From: Hepsetus odoe
Taxonomy: Eukaryota > Chordata > Actinopteri > Characiformes > Hepsetidae
Direction: 5' to 3'
DNA length: 64,000 nucleotides
NCBI GenBank assembly: GCA_017165825.1
Contig: CM029369.1
Span: 12,180,565-12,244,564, forward strand
Each line of letters starts with the position of its first letter. Position 1 is the first letter of the stretch. The position numbers and the translations under genes are program-made. The notes beneath the pieces are model-generated. The model did no database searches. It saw only the letters and a program-made list of their open reading frames with translations, and was not told the DNA's origin. Of the stretch, positions 1-11,500 are shown piece after piece.

Positions 1-60
1 AAGAGGGATTCGAACCTGTAACTTCTTGAGCAAGTATCCTACCACTAGACCACCACCACC
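1..60 (-). mobile_element. tRNA-derived SINE family 1, 5' head (cut by window edge)
   Basis: Read on the minus strand it starts ggtggtggtctagtggtag and includes a tRNA B-box-like ggttcgaatcc. It is inserted into the LINE reverse transcriptase next to it, and the rest lies outside the window. Confidence 0.75.
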
Positions 61-768
61 ACCAATTCCTCCACCTTTGTCACCTCTACTCGTTCCATCC
101 TAGTCACTCCACTTTCCTCCCATACATTCACACTCATGTATTCTGTCTTTGACGTTCTCACTTTCATTCCTCTCCTCTCTAGATCATATCTCCATCTCTC
201 CAAGTTCTCCTCAAGCTCCCTACTCTCACTGCAGATCACAATATCATCAGCAAACATCATCCACGGAGACTCCTGTCTAACCTAGTCCGTTAACCTGTCC
301 ATTACTATTGCAAACAAGAATGGGCTCAGCGGTGATCCTTGATGTAATCCAACCTCTACCTTAAATGCATCAGTCACTCCCACTGCAGATCTTACCACTG
401 TTACACTGCCATCATACATATCCTGAACTACTCTCACATACATCTCTCTAACACCTGACTTTCTCTTACAAAACCACAACTCCTCTCTAGGCACCTTGTC
501 ATATGCTTTCTCCAAGTCCACAAAGGCATAATGCAACTCCTTCTGACCTTCTCTGTACTTCTCCATCAACACCCTCAGAGCAAACATTGTATCTGTAGTG
601 CTTATTCTCAGCATAAAACCATACTTCTGTTCACTAATCCTCACCTCTTTTCTTAACCTAGCTTCCACTACTCTTTCCCATAACTTCATGCTGTGGCTGA
701 TCAATTTTATCCCTCTATAGTTACTACAGTACTGTGCATCACCCTTATTCTTGAAAATCAGTACCAGT
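61..768 (-). pseudogene. RTE-like LINE reverse transcriptase fragment
   Basis: This is the central part of a reverse transcriptase from a fish non-LTR retrotransposon. Read on the minus strand it shows KNKGDAQYCSNYRGIKLI, then FVDLEKAYDKVPREELW (finger/palm region), GLHQGSPLSPFLFAIVMD, and the catalytic FADDIVICSESRE block. The two open stretches are in the same frame and separated by a single TAG where the family has a Glu codon (DEVRQESPW), so the copy is only mildly decayed. The amino end is truncated and the carboxy end is cut by a SINE at position 61. The clade (RTE or a relative) is from memory. Confidence 0.85.
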
Positions 769-1428
769 ACAATTTCTCAGTATGAACACTAAACTTAATT
801 TTTTAAGCAGTGCTGGTGACACCATGAAAGTCAAAATTAGGTTAACATAACTCTCAAATCACCTCCCTTTCACTTCTTTCATGAAAAGGAAATGCTCAGG
901 GTAGTGTTCTTCATAAAGCTGAAGGTATGGTTACATGGCTGACTGGATAAGGTTCCATGGGTGAAAAATTCTTGACCGCAGTCCAAGTTGGAATACTAGG
1001 TCTTCCTAACATCTTCAACTGATTCTATCTGTAAGACCTAGTCTTCACCCATCTTGCCCTCCACAACACCTCCCTTTTGTATTAAGAGCCAACATTCACT
1101 GCTAAAGCTGCATCATGCAGTTTTGGATTCATTAGAAGGATCAATGTTATTTTAAAAGTAACATGTAAGCATAAAAATGAAAGCTTGCTTTAAAAATGCA
1201 GGCTTTTGCATGAGTGCCTTCTTTAGCTTGATAGTAAGACTAGTAGGACTAACAGTACATTTACAGATGCAAGATTATTCATCTAAACTTCTTTGAGGAA
1301 TTCTAATGAAGAGAGGGTGGGAGAAAAAAAGGGAGGATGGAACAAGGAGTAGATTACAAAAATGGAAAGGAATGTGCAGAGTCTTCTGTTTGCCCACTGG
1401 AACCCAAAAGCATTTACAGATACAGAGA

Positions 1429-1682
1429 CAGTCCCCTCCAAAAGTACTGAAAATGTAAGGCCAATGCATTTATTTTTGCTATCCATTGAAAACATCTGTG
1501 TTTAAGATAAAAAATAACATTCAATGGTGTTAACATCTGGTACTTGGCTTGGCCAGTCCAAATTTTCACCTGATGAAGGCCTTTGTTAACTAGGCAGTGT
1601 GAAACCCAAACCCAAAGTTTGTTACCACTTAGTAAAAACAAATTAACTGTCTTTGCTATTCCAATACTTTTGGAGGGGACTG
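1429..1682. mobile_element. MITE-like element with Tc1-type ends
   Basis: The two ends are inverted copies of cagtcccctccaaaagta, continuing with a few matching bases (left 1429-1446; right mirror ending at 1682). The unit is 254 bp and has no coding capacity. The flanking bases are not a clean TA duplication, so the boundary or the family may be slightly off. Confidence 0.6.
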
Positions 1683-4600
1683 AAAACAAGTGGCATTGCA
1701 ATACCTCTTTTTGCTCCTAAGAACAGTCCTCTAACCTAATAGACAACTGAAATAAACTCTCCTCTGTAGCAAAAGAGGTATCCTAAAATAATAGCTTGAA
1801 ACAAACATTTTATATTTCTGACTCAATTGTCACTGCACGATCATAGCAAAGACCTTGTCAGAAATCTGCAAGCTTTTTGAGGTCGGTTCTCAATTTGGTG
1901 TATTAATAAAAGCCTTATCTGAAGGTGACATTTCCAAGTTGGGCAATTGGGTTTAATGAAAAATTAAATTTTCAAGCTCAATTTTAACTCAAGGGAGATC
2001 TCCAGCCATGGTCAGCCCCATTAAATTATCGTAAAAAATCTGTCATGTTGGACACAGTATAGTGAAAACAACTAATCCATTTCTGCTTAAAAGAAAGACT
2101 AAATATGAAGTGTAAAACTTTATTGATGGACTTAATTATTCTAAACACATTTACTTAACGTTCCATGTTTACTTTGTTTTGCCACATTAGTTACTCCCTG
2201 CATACTGCTTGTCATCTCAGCTTTATAGCTAAGGTAAATGGTAGCAAAAAGTAGTTGCCTTCTGTCACTTGAATATATAATTATGCAGTGTCGATACTTT
2301 TTTTGTACTCGGTAAGGCATCAGACACCCACAGATGTAATCACAGTTCATCCCTACAGAAAAACAAATCCCCTAGAAAAGGAATGCATGTTAATGACTGG
2401 ATCAAAAGTCACCTGTAATGCAACAAAAGCCCCTTGCTACCATCAAAGCATAGCAATAACCAAAACAGAAGGGCATATATGCCCCATGAGATAAGATGGT
2501 TCAGGAAACAGATGCATGAGAAGAATTAGAAATTAAAGAGGGGTGAATAGAGAAAAGAAGAGGAAAATTAATACAATTATATTTACTTTCAATGTTACAG
2601 CTATTTTTTAGTCTGCGTCAATATAAGCACGATTCGATTAAATAAACAAACAAAAAAAAACTTCACACATTTAGCTTTATTAGAATATATGTTGAAGTGC
2701 CTTTAGCACTCACCTTTTATTTTTTTAATGGGTCCATCCAACATCCACTAAGTGTAATAGGAGATGCAAGCTTCAGATAAAATTAAAAGTAAAGGATTCC
2801 TTTAGAGTTTTAATACATCTATTCGTATGAAACGTAGCTAGTAAATGAGAATCGGTTGTAAGTTATGGTTGTGAGTTGAAGTCAGAAAGGAGTAAAACTT
2901 CTGAGTCAAAGATGGCAGAGCAGGTGGCTTAGTAAAGCTGGGCTAAGCCAAATCTTTGCTGCCAATTTCAACCAATCTCAGCTTAACTGTACTGGTTTTG
3001 GAGCCAGTGTTGTGTACAATGAAAAGAGAGTCCTAAAACCCCAGCTGGGTTGAACAGACACATCCATCTGAACTCACATTGCAATGTTGCTCTTTATCCA
3101 CCCTAAAACTCATAGCTATAAAAATCACAAAGAAATATTAATTAGTAAATATCACTGTTCATGGAGCCCTTGTTGGTACATGAGACATGACCAGAGTGAA
3201 AGACACTGTTGCAAGTGTATATGTTTTTGGATTGGAGTCAGTAAAACATTCAATAAAATGTTTCTTGTCCTGACTTGCCCAGAAACACCCTGTTTTATCA
3301 ACAATATTTGAAGGCAAGAAAGGTAAAACTACTTTTGTTCTCAGCGGAACTGCACCATATGTGAGATAAGCCTGAGGAGACCAGAGAGAGAAGTGGGAAG
3401 GAACACACAGGTGGTGAAGTACAAGCCAGAGAGACCACCAGCTGAATCTCAGCAGGATGTCACCATTTTAAACAGTCATGATGATGTTGACTAAAAGAAC
3501 AATCAGCACTACAAACAAAAGTTCTGAAACAAGTACCACCTCTGATTCATTTAGAATTCCTTTGCCAGAAATGTCAACAATTTTGTGAGTTGATGATTAT
3601 GCTAGAAACTATTATCCACTAATTCAGACCATGTATGATAATGAATTTAGTTAAGTTAATTTAGTCAAGTTAAATTATTCACTAATTAATCATTTAAAAA
3701 GGAATGTAAATGTGTCATGCTGCGCTGGGCCCTATGTAACCCTTTTTGGGTTTTCCCAAATACAGCGATGTCTCAGCCTCTTAAAAACGTTCACGGCAAA
3801 CCTGAAATTTACTGGACAATACCCAAAGAACCTGAGTGTATATACAAATTTACTGTGCCACTTAGATCAGAAACTAAACAGACTTTACTCTTTTAGCCCC
3901 CAAGTACAAAATAAGTGCAATGACTGAGTGCATGACTGAAAAAGAGTCTTTTACAAGAACATTTACATTGAGTTTGGGGTGTGCTGTTGACCTACTACTA
4001 TGACTGGCGCAAACCCGGAAAACCAAACATTCTAGGGTGAAAGAGAAATATAATTTAAACAAAGATACCAACACAATGTCTCGCTGGAGGAGAAGACGAG
4101 ACTCTTTTATGACCACAATACGAATCAGCTACGTGAGGATGTCGTGTCCTGCCTCCTCCACTCTCCAACCAACAATACCCTTACCTACATCTCATGGATT
4201 AGTTTTAGCATGTGAGAATGTGTACTGCATAGAATATGTGTGAAAGGATAACTCCAGAAAATATGAGAAACTTATTCTATAGACATTGCCCAGAGTTCAT
4301 GTTTGAATATGGCTCTAGATTACAACTATCAAAGCTTTTTTGCTACTCCAATGCCTTTGGAATATTGTGTATGCATTGTAGCTAAAGCAAAATCAGAACT
4401 TTATATTATAGTTGCATTTTTAGTTTTATTTTTTTTGTACATTTATATATGCTTCCAAAATTGGAGAGGTAGCTGACTATAAAAAACGAGAACCTCAGAT
4501 CCTGCTTACTGGGATTTTTCATCAATGCATGAACATGTATCCTGGTAAATACCTATAAATACTGAATGTGAGAATGATTTAATGGTAAAAGTATCCTGAA

Positions 4601-6213
4601 AATTGCTTTGGGTTTTGAGTGTGAAAAGGGCTTCATAGTCTTTATTGCTCCTGTAGGTGCAATTCTCTACCTCAGACCAAATGACCACCTTGCCAGCCTG
4701 TTGCCATGGTAACACACAAACCACAGAAGGTCCCCTTGGAGACACAGTTTATACATCATTTATTTCACACAGTGAGTGACAGGTGGCAGTTTAGTCTATC
4801 ACTGCATGTTTGAAGAACATCTCTCACAACAGCAGTAAAAGAATTGGAAGCAGGCAAACTGCATAAAGAACCAATGTGTTTGTTTTCTGTTCTCCTAACA
4901 GTTATCTGTCATTAGAAAATTTTACTCTGTGTGAACTCTAACTTCTCTGTCCTACAGGTCACAGAGGATACAAGACTAAATGTGTGATGGAAACAAGAAA
5001 AAACAAGAAAAGCAAGGTGTAAACAGTAATCGTGTTTCTAATATGTGCCTGTTGGATTAAACAGTACCATCCCAACAACAAATTAAACATGAGATCAAAA
5101 AACACCGGTATCCCCATTAACTCACACACAAACAATCCACATACACACTCACATTGAAGAGCATGCAAACACTCTTCATACAGGAAAAAAGCAAACAAAA
5201 TGCTGATGGAGGTAAATGTTGTGTCTTTTCAGGCTTTAATTACTGAGCATGAATAGTTGGCTCAGAAGAGAGCACAGAGAAGAGGCATGACTGCCCTGCT
5301 CTCACACTGGCTCTTTCAAACCATCAGGCAGCTTTTCAAAATCTGCAGGCAGAGCACATGTGTATATGCATGTGCATTGTTTGATTTCAACAAATGGTGC
5401 AACCATGTGAAAGGCTCCCCTTTACCTAGGATCCCACCAAATTGTTCTGCTTGGAAAATGCCTGCATGTATTTTGCACAACAAATTTATTATCTTTTTAT
5501 TATGAATTGCTAAAGTAAACCATGTTGCTTCTGTATGTAAATATCTGAGAATTGGAAAGGAAAGGAATGGAAAAGTCAATGGTTTATTCATTTTCATTCT
5601 TGGTGGTTATAATGCATAAACACATCTTTGAAACAGAACAGGCAGTCTGAACTGTGTGCACTAAGGATGCTAAAAGGGTCCGTACATTCATAAACTAAAG
5701 CAGTAAATAAAAGCAGGCTCAGCATTACATTCAAGCAGCCTGAACAGCAACATACCTTACATCCATCAGACACCCATCTACCTCAGAAAGTCCTTTAAAC
5801 TCTGCCCCACAGGATTATAAGCTTAGAGCACAAAATATGAGACTCCTGCAACTGGAGAGGCTAAGCATCAAGCTTCAAAACAAAGGTTACTTAATAGTTC
5901 TAGGCATGTATTATGGTTCTACAAGTCTTTAGTCACTATTAGGCCTTCTAAAATGTTTGAAACTTTTAGACACAATAAACATTAAAAAGTCATTCAAACT
6001 TACATACCATGGGAAACAAAATCAGCCAAATACAAAGACATACTTTCTTACAGTGCAATATCTGTTTCTCCATAAAAAAAACTAACCTGCACTACACCAA
6101 TTTACACACAAGTGCATTTAGATAAAATATTAAAGCATATTGTATGGTTAAAGTTTAAACCTGACGCACACAGTGATGCCAGCTGTGACCAGAAATATAC
6201 AGGGGGATCTTAC

Positions 6214-6365
6214 CTTTGACGCCAGACGTTTGACTGCCTCCTCCCTATGCCGGCGGAGCTCAGGTGTGCTGGGGCAGCTGTCAGACTGCAATGTGTTGGT
6301 GGCACTGGGTGGAGGAGTGGGCTGAGGCGGCTGACTCAAAGGCAACTCTGAGCTCTGTTCTCCAC
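6214..6365 (-). CDS. tanc1: tanc1 coding exon H (Pro-rich insert in ATPase domain)
   Basis: This is a 152-nt exon, phase 1 to phase 0, with acceptor atgtgtgcag and donor AAG|gtaaga. It follows exon G after a short 400-nt intron. It encodes SGEQSSELPLSQPPQPTPPP, then SATNTLQSDSCPSTPELRRH and REEAVKRLASK. The ELPLSQPP, SCPSTPE and EEAVKRLASK pieces correspond to the variable insert that follows the P-loop in TANC proteins. The next exon should start with the VVAYHYCQADN-type block. I did not see it in 1-6213, so it is probably beyond the left edge. Confidence 0.9.
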
Positions 6366-6766
6366 CTGCACACATAACACACATTAACAAATGCCTACAA
6401 CATACATTAGCAAGCAACTATAATGCATATGATTAAATATTCAACGTTTCAAAATTGTTTACATTTTTACACCTGTGTTGGAAATACCATTACAGAAGAC
6501 AAACCCTTATCGTGTTTGTCTAAGAAAAACACAAGTAAACATTTAGAATGAAATTACTTTAGGATTATGAAATAACATGAACATAAACTGGTATAACCAT
6601 TTGATTTCTGGAACTGATATCTTGGGCTGAAAGTTTCACCCACAATGGATGAAAGTTCTTTTAGCCACTATGGTCAAAATCTGTAGGAAACATTTTGTAT
6701 AATAGCAATAATAATAATGTTATATTACTATCATTTCATAATTATTATCATAATATATTGACTTAC
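6366..6766 (-). other. tanc1 intron G-H
   Basis: This is a short 401-nt intron, GTAAGT to CAG, with nothing recognisable inside. Confidence 0.85.
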
Positions 6767-7048
6767 TTTTTGGAGAACCATTAGGACTATTAGAGGCTAT
6801 CTGTCTCATTCGGCCTCCATGGCAACTAAGGGCCACCAGTCGGGAGATGATGGCCGTCTTGCCAAAGCCCACATTGCCCACAACAGTGGCCCCACGGTTC
6901 TCGTCTGTTTGGTTGTCGATCAGGACATCTTCCAGCTGCTGAAATAGCCAATCTCGACCCACAAACACAGAGTCTGTTGTGATGCTAGGAACCTCAAACA
7001 GCAGAGGCTTTAGCATGATATCCGCTGGCTTATATGGAGCAAAGCGTG
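6767..7048 (-). CDS. tanc1: tanc1 coding exon G (Walker A of STAND ATPase)
   Basis: This is a 282-nt exon, phase 1 to phase 1, with acceptor tttctctcag and donor AAAA|gtaagt. It encodes ARFAPYKPADIMLKPLLFEV, then TTDSVFVGRDWLFQQ, then VVGNVGFGKTAIISRLVALS, and ends NSPNGSPK. GNVGFGKT is a Walker A P-loop (GxxxxGK[ST]) and VGRDWLF is the conserved entry to a STAND/NACHT-like NTPase domain, as in TANC1 and TANC2. The Walker B segment would lie in later exons outside this window. The QQ-E-DVL and ENRGA-VVGNVGFGKT spelling looks more like TANC1 than TANC2. This is the most secure coding identification in the window. Confidence 0.95.
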
Positions 7049-7061
7049 CTGAGAGAAAGAT

Positions 7062-7110
7062 GTGTACACACACACATTCACACGCACACACACACAAAGA
7101 CACACACAGG
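7062..7110 (-). repeat. GT-rich tract next to exon G acceptor
   Basis: This is an imperfect CA repeat on the plus strand, so GU-rich in the tanc1 transcript. It lies about 15-60 nt upstream of the acceptor of the P-loop exon. Confidence 0.8.
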
Positions 7111-8390
7111 TCAGGACATTGCAGAAAATCTAAGTTATGAAGGTGCAGACCAAATTAAATCAAAATGTTTCTGAACAGGTCAACTGTATAGATAAGTAAT
7201 CATCAGCTTTAAGCAGTCGCACATGTTTAGTAAGGAATATCATATTTCTTCATTAAATATTACTAAATTAAGTAAGGCATGTTAATAATTACATGATAAA
7301 TTAATAAGGCACTTAAAGTGGAACCACCTACAAAGCCCAGGACATGCTGAGCCCAGCTCAAAATCAAGACTCTGTAGTAGCCATCAAGATCAGATGTTTG
7401 AAAGTCAGAGTTGAAACTTAAAATAAGAGAATCCGAGTCTGAGTCAAGACCAATATTTGGAGGTGCAAGTTTGAGTCAAGACTCAATGAATTTGCAAAAG
7501 TGACCTCAAGATCAAGATCAGGAATGTGGAAATTAGAGTTGTGACAGAGACCAGAAGTGAGCAAATCTGTGTCACGAGACAAGGAGAGTGCAAGATGAAG
7601 AGCTGTTTATCATCTTCTACTTCTTCTTTCTGCTACTCCTGTTTAGGGGTTGCCAGTTTATGATTATGCGTTAAATAACTCCTGTTGTAACAAGGCAGTG
7701 CTACTGGTGATTTTCACTCAGTTGTAGCATATTTGTTGCTTTGATAAAACCCTGACGTGTCATGTGGCTTATGTCAGTATATGTGTTTTAGCAGAATGAC
7801 ATCAATCCAGTGATGACAGAGAAGCCTAAATAAGCCAATGACCAATAATCACAATCATTTTTTTTTAAACAACAGGCCTATCTTGAGCTTACCTGTTTTA
7901 CAGCTCAAACTGTAGATAAATAAACAGTGAAAGACTGAGCAGCTCTGCAGGAGATTTACATAGGAGTCATTTATCTAAACTCTGGTCTTACTGATTAGGG
8001 GAAATCTTATCTCTGCTGCTTTGATCCCATGACTCACTGGCCGCTTTTGTTTGCCAAATTGTACAAGCAGCTGAAACAGTAGTGTCAAACATTACCTTAA
8101 CAAGGGCCAAAAAATACAAAATTCAAATGCTGTCAGGTAAAATCTAACTCCAGAAGACAGATCAATCATAAACTTAGGCTAAGGCTGGTCTTTCTGTTGC
8201 CTGAAAGCTAGATCTAAGAGGAATTTTACATTCCTCCACTGGTGCTGTTCCTTTCATGCCTCATGGGGGCTCAGTCTAAAATGCTGAAACTGAGGAATAT
8301 TCCTATGCAGGACAGCTCATCGGCTCAGGATCTTAGATACGAGTGTATGTATGTGTGTGCATGCATGTGAACTCCTAGACAGTTGCTGTC

Positions 8391-8592
8391 ACACATTCTT
8401 TCACTCACTCTTTGTACTTTCTGCTTCACTCGCTCTCCATTTTCTTTCAATATCGCTTTTTTCTTTCTCTCCATCTCCTCAAGCTGTTTCAATACATGCA
8501 CATCATCCTCGCCCCTCCTTCTCAAACCCTTTGTCTCTTTTTTCCTTCTTTTCTCTCTCTCTCCCTCCTTGCATATTCTTTCTCTTTCTCAG
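8391..8592 (+). repeat. Polypyrimidine-rich tract
   Basis: This is about 200 nt of strongly C/T-biased sequence on the plus strand (purine-rich in the tanc1 transcript). It ends in ttctctttctcag, which resembles a plus-strand splice acceptor, but no exon is recognisable after it. Confidence 0.65.
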
Positions 8593-9570
8593 GATAATAG
8601 AGCGGTTAGGTGCGGTGTGCCTGGGGCAGGGCTGCTCTGAGAGGAAGAGTCTGCAGAGGCTGTATTATTGTCCACTCTGAATGCTGAGATTCTGTTCATC
8701 TTTAAAAAAGCCTACTTCATAAATCACTGATTACTTTCACTACTTAAATGCACAAGGTATAATGCAAGCTTTAAAAAAACACAAATATGTCTCTAATTCT
8801 ATCTATTCAAACACACACACAGCCCTTAGTGTTCTGTACATCTCATGACTGAGTTGCTACTGGCAAATGTGGGGGTGTGGGGAGCAAAGGTTTATTTGTA
8901 AGTACCTCCATTAGAACATGTACAAGGTCTGTAATGGCTAAAAACAAACACAGTCTGTTGCAAAATACTTACATTTACTGTATCCTCTGTTTACATAACT
9001 CATCATTCTTTACGGAGGAAAAGAGAGATCAAGGAGGAGAACGAAAAAGAGAGAAATACAGACCAGTTTGAAAAGTATGAGAGTGCTCAGTGATGTAGAT
9101 CTGCATTATTTATGTCTTGGGCTTTTCCCAAGAAAACTCTAGCCCTCAAACTCAACAGCATCTAAAAACATGCACAAGACTATCCATTGAGCCATGTACA
9201 GGCTACATGCAGGCTCAGCCCTCTAAGCATGTTTTAGTCAACAACACAATATCGCTCTTTTATTTAAAAGAAAAAAAAAACCTTTGGCACATTGTGGTAT
9301 GTGATGACAGTACTAAAGTAAAAAAGGTGGTGTAAATTTCTCTATAATCTCAACCTACTACAGAATTTGCTGTGCAATCTCTATTATAAGTCATGATAAG
9401 TCGTGGCTTCACATGACTGGAAACAATAAAGAGATGCCAAAGCTTACTGATGTCATGAGGTCTTTCCAGGAAAAATGTAATCTAATTCCCCTGGAAAGTG
9501 AAATCTGAAATGTGTTTGGCTAGCAGGTTTTAAGGATTAATGTGGCTACCTGCAGTGGGTGCATCTGGCT

Positions 9571-9590
9571 AAAAAAAAAAAGAAAAAAAA
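9571..9590 (-). promoter_or_regulatory. U-rich tract just downstream of a weak donor
   Basis: In the tanc1 transcript this is a run of U interrupted once by C. It starts about 8 nt inside the intron after the exon F donor gtttca. U-rich sequence next to a weak 5' splice site is the known binding context for TIA-1 type splicing activators. The role here is inference. Confidence 0.5.
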
Positions 9591-9597
9591 GTGAAAC

Positions 9598-9717
9598 CTT
9601 TGTCGTGGGCTGGCCTTCCTCCAGTGTTGTGCCAGGGCATCCGTATAGAGGTGCGCAGTGGTGTGTTACGCTGCTCATCAAGATAGCACAGGTCTTCCAA
9701 TTTAGTTGAACTGGTAG
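9598..9717 (-). CDS. tanc1: tanc1 coding exon F (TKLEDL block, possible cassette exon)
   Basis: This is a 120-nt exon, phase 1 to phase 1, with acceptor cttctcttttcag and a weak donor AAAG|gtttca. It encodes TSSTKLEDLCYLDEQRNT followed by PLRTSIRMPWHNTGGRPAHDK. The junction with exon E restores SVAATSSTKLEDL, and the junction with exon G gives K-ARFAPYKP, both as in TANC proteins. Another frame of the same DNA gives a longer open frame, but only this frame matches the family and the phases. Directly after the donor the transcript carries a U-rich run of about 20 nt. The exon is symmetric, so its skipping would remove 40 residues just before the ATPase domain. Confidence 0.9.
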
Positions 9718-10390
9718 CTGAAAAGAGAAGCAGATGAGAGACACAGTGTGTCTGTAAGCATTAAAATAAACATAATTAGACTGGGTGCTAAAAATGTTGC
9801 AATCTTGTGCACCTTTCAAATAATCTATCTGTTGGTCACTGAGAAAACACACACACACCGACACGCTTATATACATACTAACAAAAAAAAAATAGAGTGT
9901 AATGGCAAAGACTACATCACTATTTCTGAACTATGCTCATGACAGAAGCAAGAAATCGAAACACAAAACGAAACTCTGAAGTTAGAATACATGTATGTAC
10001 ATGCTTGCATATGCATACATGCACGTATGTCCCATTTCAGACAATGCTGTATTGAGCTGAAATAACCTCCAGGAAGAGGTCAAGCAGAAACAGCTAACTA
10101 ATGAGAGGTGAAAGACAAAGAGAGTTAGAGTACAACAGAAAGCATGATCAGAAAATAAAAATGCGTCTATTCTTTTCAACACTAGCCTAGTGTTTTTATT
10201 TAAGAAAAATAAAGAGTGCAATTTATTTCTATTATTCAACTACTATTCACAATCACATGCTGAATTTTTAACATCAAGTACCAAAAGCTTCTGACTGAGC
10301 AACTCATTCAAGCCAACAACCTGTTAGCACTAAAGGAAACTCCTACTGCTGCTTTCTGCACTGCTAATGCCCTGTAGCTGAGGTACTCAC

Positions 10391-10640
10391 AGAGCAGGAG
10401 AAGCCGGCCACAGATTCAGACATGGAGGAAAAATGTTGTTCCCCAGACACAGACAGGGAGGAGGTGCGTAGTGCGTCCCCACCCAGAGTGCTACCTCAGC
10501 ACCGTGAACACACCAACCCTCCTCCCCGATGCACCTCCATATCCACTCACTCATTCGTTTGCGCCCTGCATTCAACTGGTGATTTAAGCTGCAGTGAGAC
10601 TGAGTGTCACTACTGAGGATTCAGCACGCGGCGAGAGAGG
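10391..10640 (-). promoter_or_regulatory. Candidate alternative first exon or promoter block of tanc1
   Basis: This is a GC- and CpG-richer block inside the long intron E-F. On the minus strand it ends in a strong donor, CTCT|gtgagtac, at 10390. It holds an open frame from an ATG at 10575 to the donor, but splicing to exon F in that frame would shift the frame, so the block is more likely untranslated if real. Downstream translation could then begin at the in-frame Met in exon F (RMPWHN). The block is bordered by GA arrays. No TATA box was identified, and expression is unproven. Confidence 0.3.
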
Positions 10641-10656
10641 GGGAGCGGGGGGGGGA

Positions 10657-10658
<2 letters not shown>

Positions 10659-10710
<52 letters not shown>
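10659..10710. repeat. (GA)n microsatellite
   Basis: This is an uninterrupted AG dinucleotide array preceded by gggggaatag. The same junction occurs before the array at 11061. Confidence 0.95.
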
Positions 10711-10714
<4 letters not shown>

Positions 10715-10756
10715 TGAGACTTTGGGTTAATCTTGATGATGCNGTGATGTGATGAG

Positions 10757-10758
<2 letters not shown>

Positions 10759-10790
<32 letters not shown>
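10759..10790. repeat. (GA)n microsatellite
   Basis: This is a second AG array, about 50 nt after the first. A single ambiguous base (n) sits at 10743. Confidence 0.95.
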
Positions 10791-10791
<1 letters not shown>

Positions 10792-11057
10792 AGCTCTGCG
10801 TGGCTAATCGCTGAATGGAATAGCACCTCCAGTCATTGGGAGGAAAGTTTGTTGAAAAAGTGCACGAGGGGTCAGAAAGCTCTAAAGTGGAGCAGCTGAC
10901 AGGAGAACTGGTGGAGAGCTTCCTGGATGAACATCCCTGTTATAACATTGGGTGCTAGACTAGTGATAAGCTCAGAGAAGAATGCTTATTCAAACCCTTC
11001 AATCCACATTCTAACCTTCACCCATGACCAGAGAGAGCAAGAGGAAGGGAAGGGGGA

Positions 11058-11059
<2 letters not shown>

Positions 11060-11108
<49 letters not shown>

Positions 11109-11500
11109 NNNNNNNNNNNNNNNNNNNNNNNNNNNNNNNNNNNNNNNNNNNNNNNNNNNNNNNNNNNNNNNNNNNNNNNNNNNNNNNNNNNNNNNNNNNN
11201 NNNNNNNNNNNNNNNNNNNNNNNNNNNNNNNNNNNNNNNNNNNNNNNNNNNNNNNNNNNNNNNNNNNNNNNNNNNNNNNNNNNNNNNNNNNNNNNNNNNN
11301 NNNNNNNNNNNNNNNNNNNNNNNNNNNNNNNNNNNNNNNNNNNNNNNNNNNNNNNNNNNNNNNNNNNNNNNNNNNNNNNNNNNNNNNNNNNNNNNNNNNN
11401 NNNNNNNNNNNNNNNNNNNNNNNNNNNNNNNNNNNNNNNNNNNNNNNNNNNNNNNNNNNNNNNNNNNNNNNNNNNNNNNNNNNNNNNNNNNNNNNNNNNN

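Larger units (their letters stand above)
1..6213 (-). other. tanc1 intron after exon H (incomplete)
   Basis: This is non-coding intron DNA running off the left edge. It contains a SINE head, an RTE-like LINE piece and a short MITE-like inverted-repeat element near 1.4-1.7 kb. The rest is AT-rich unique-looking sequence. The short open frames between 2 and 6 kb have no recognisable protein features. Confidence 0.75.
7049..9597 (-). other. tanc1 intron F-G
   Basis: This intron is 2549 nt long. It has a GT-rich stretch beside the exon G acceptor (7062-7110, seen as CA on the plus strand), a long C/T-rich tract on the plus strand (8391-8592), and the U-rich run after the exon F donor. No transposon was recognised. 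Confidence 0.8.

Noticed and set aside
3712..4243. Overlapping 68-80-residue frames on both strands
   Set aside because: No family resemblance, and the lengths are within chance expectation for this window.
8590..8690. Possible plus-strand exon after a polypyrimidine tract ending in AG
   Set aside because: No recognisable protein in any frame and no matching donor seen. The opposite strand gives a Ser/Pro-rich peptide, but inserting it between tanc1 exons F and G would break the conserved K-ARFAPYKP junction.
9520..9876. 118-residue minus-strand frame overlapping exon F
   Set aside because: It reads exon F in the wrong frame; the family match and both splice phases support the other frame.
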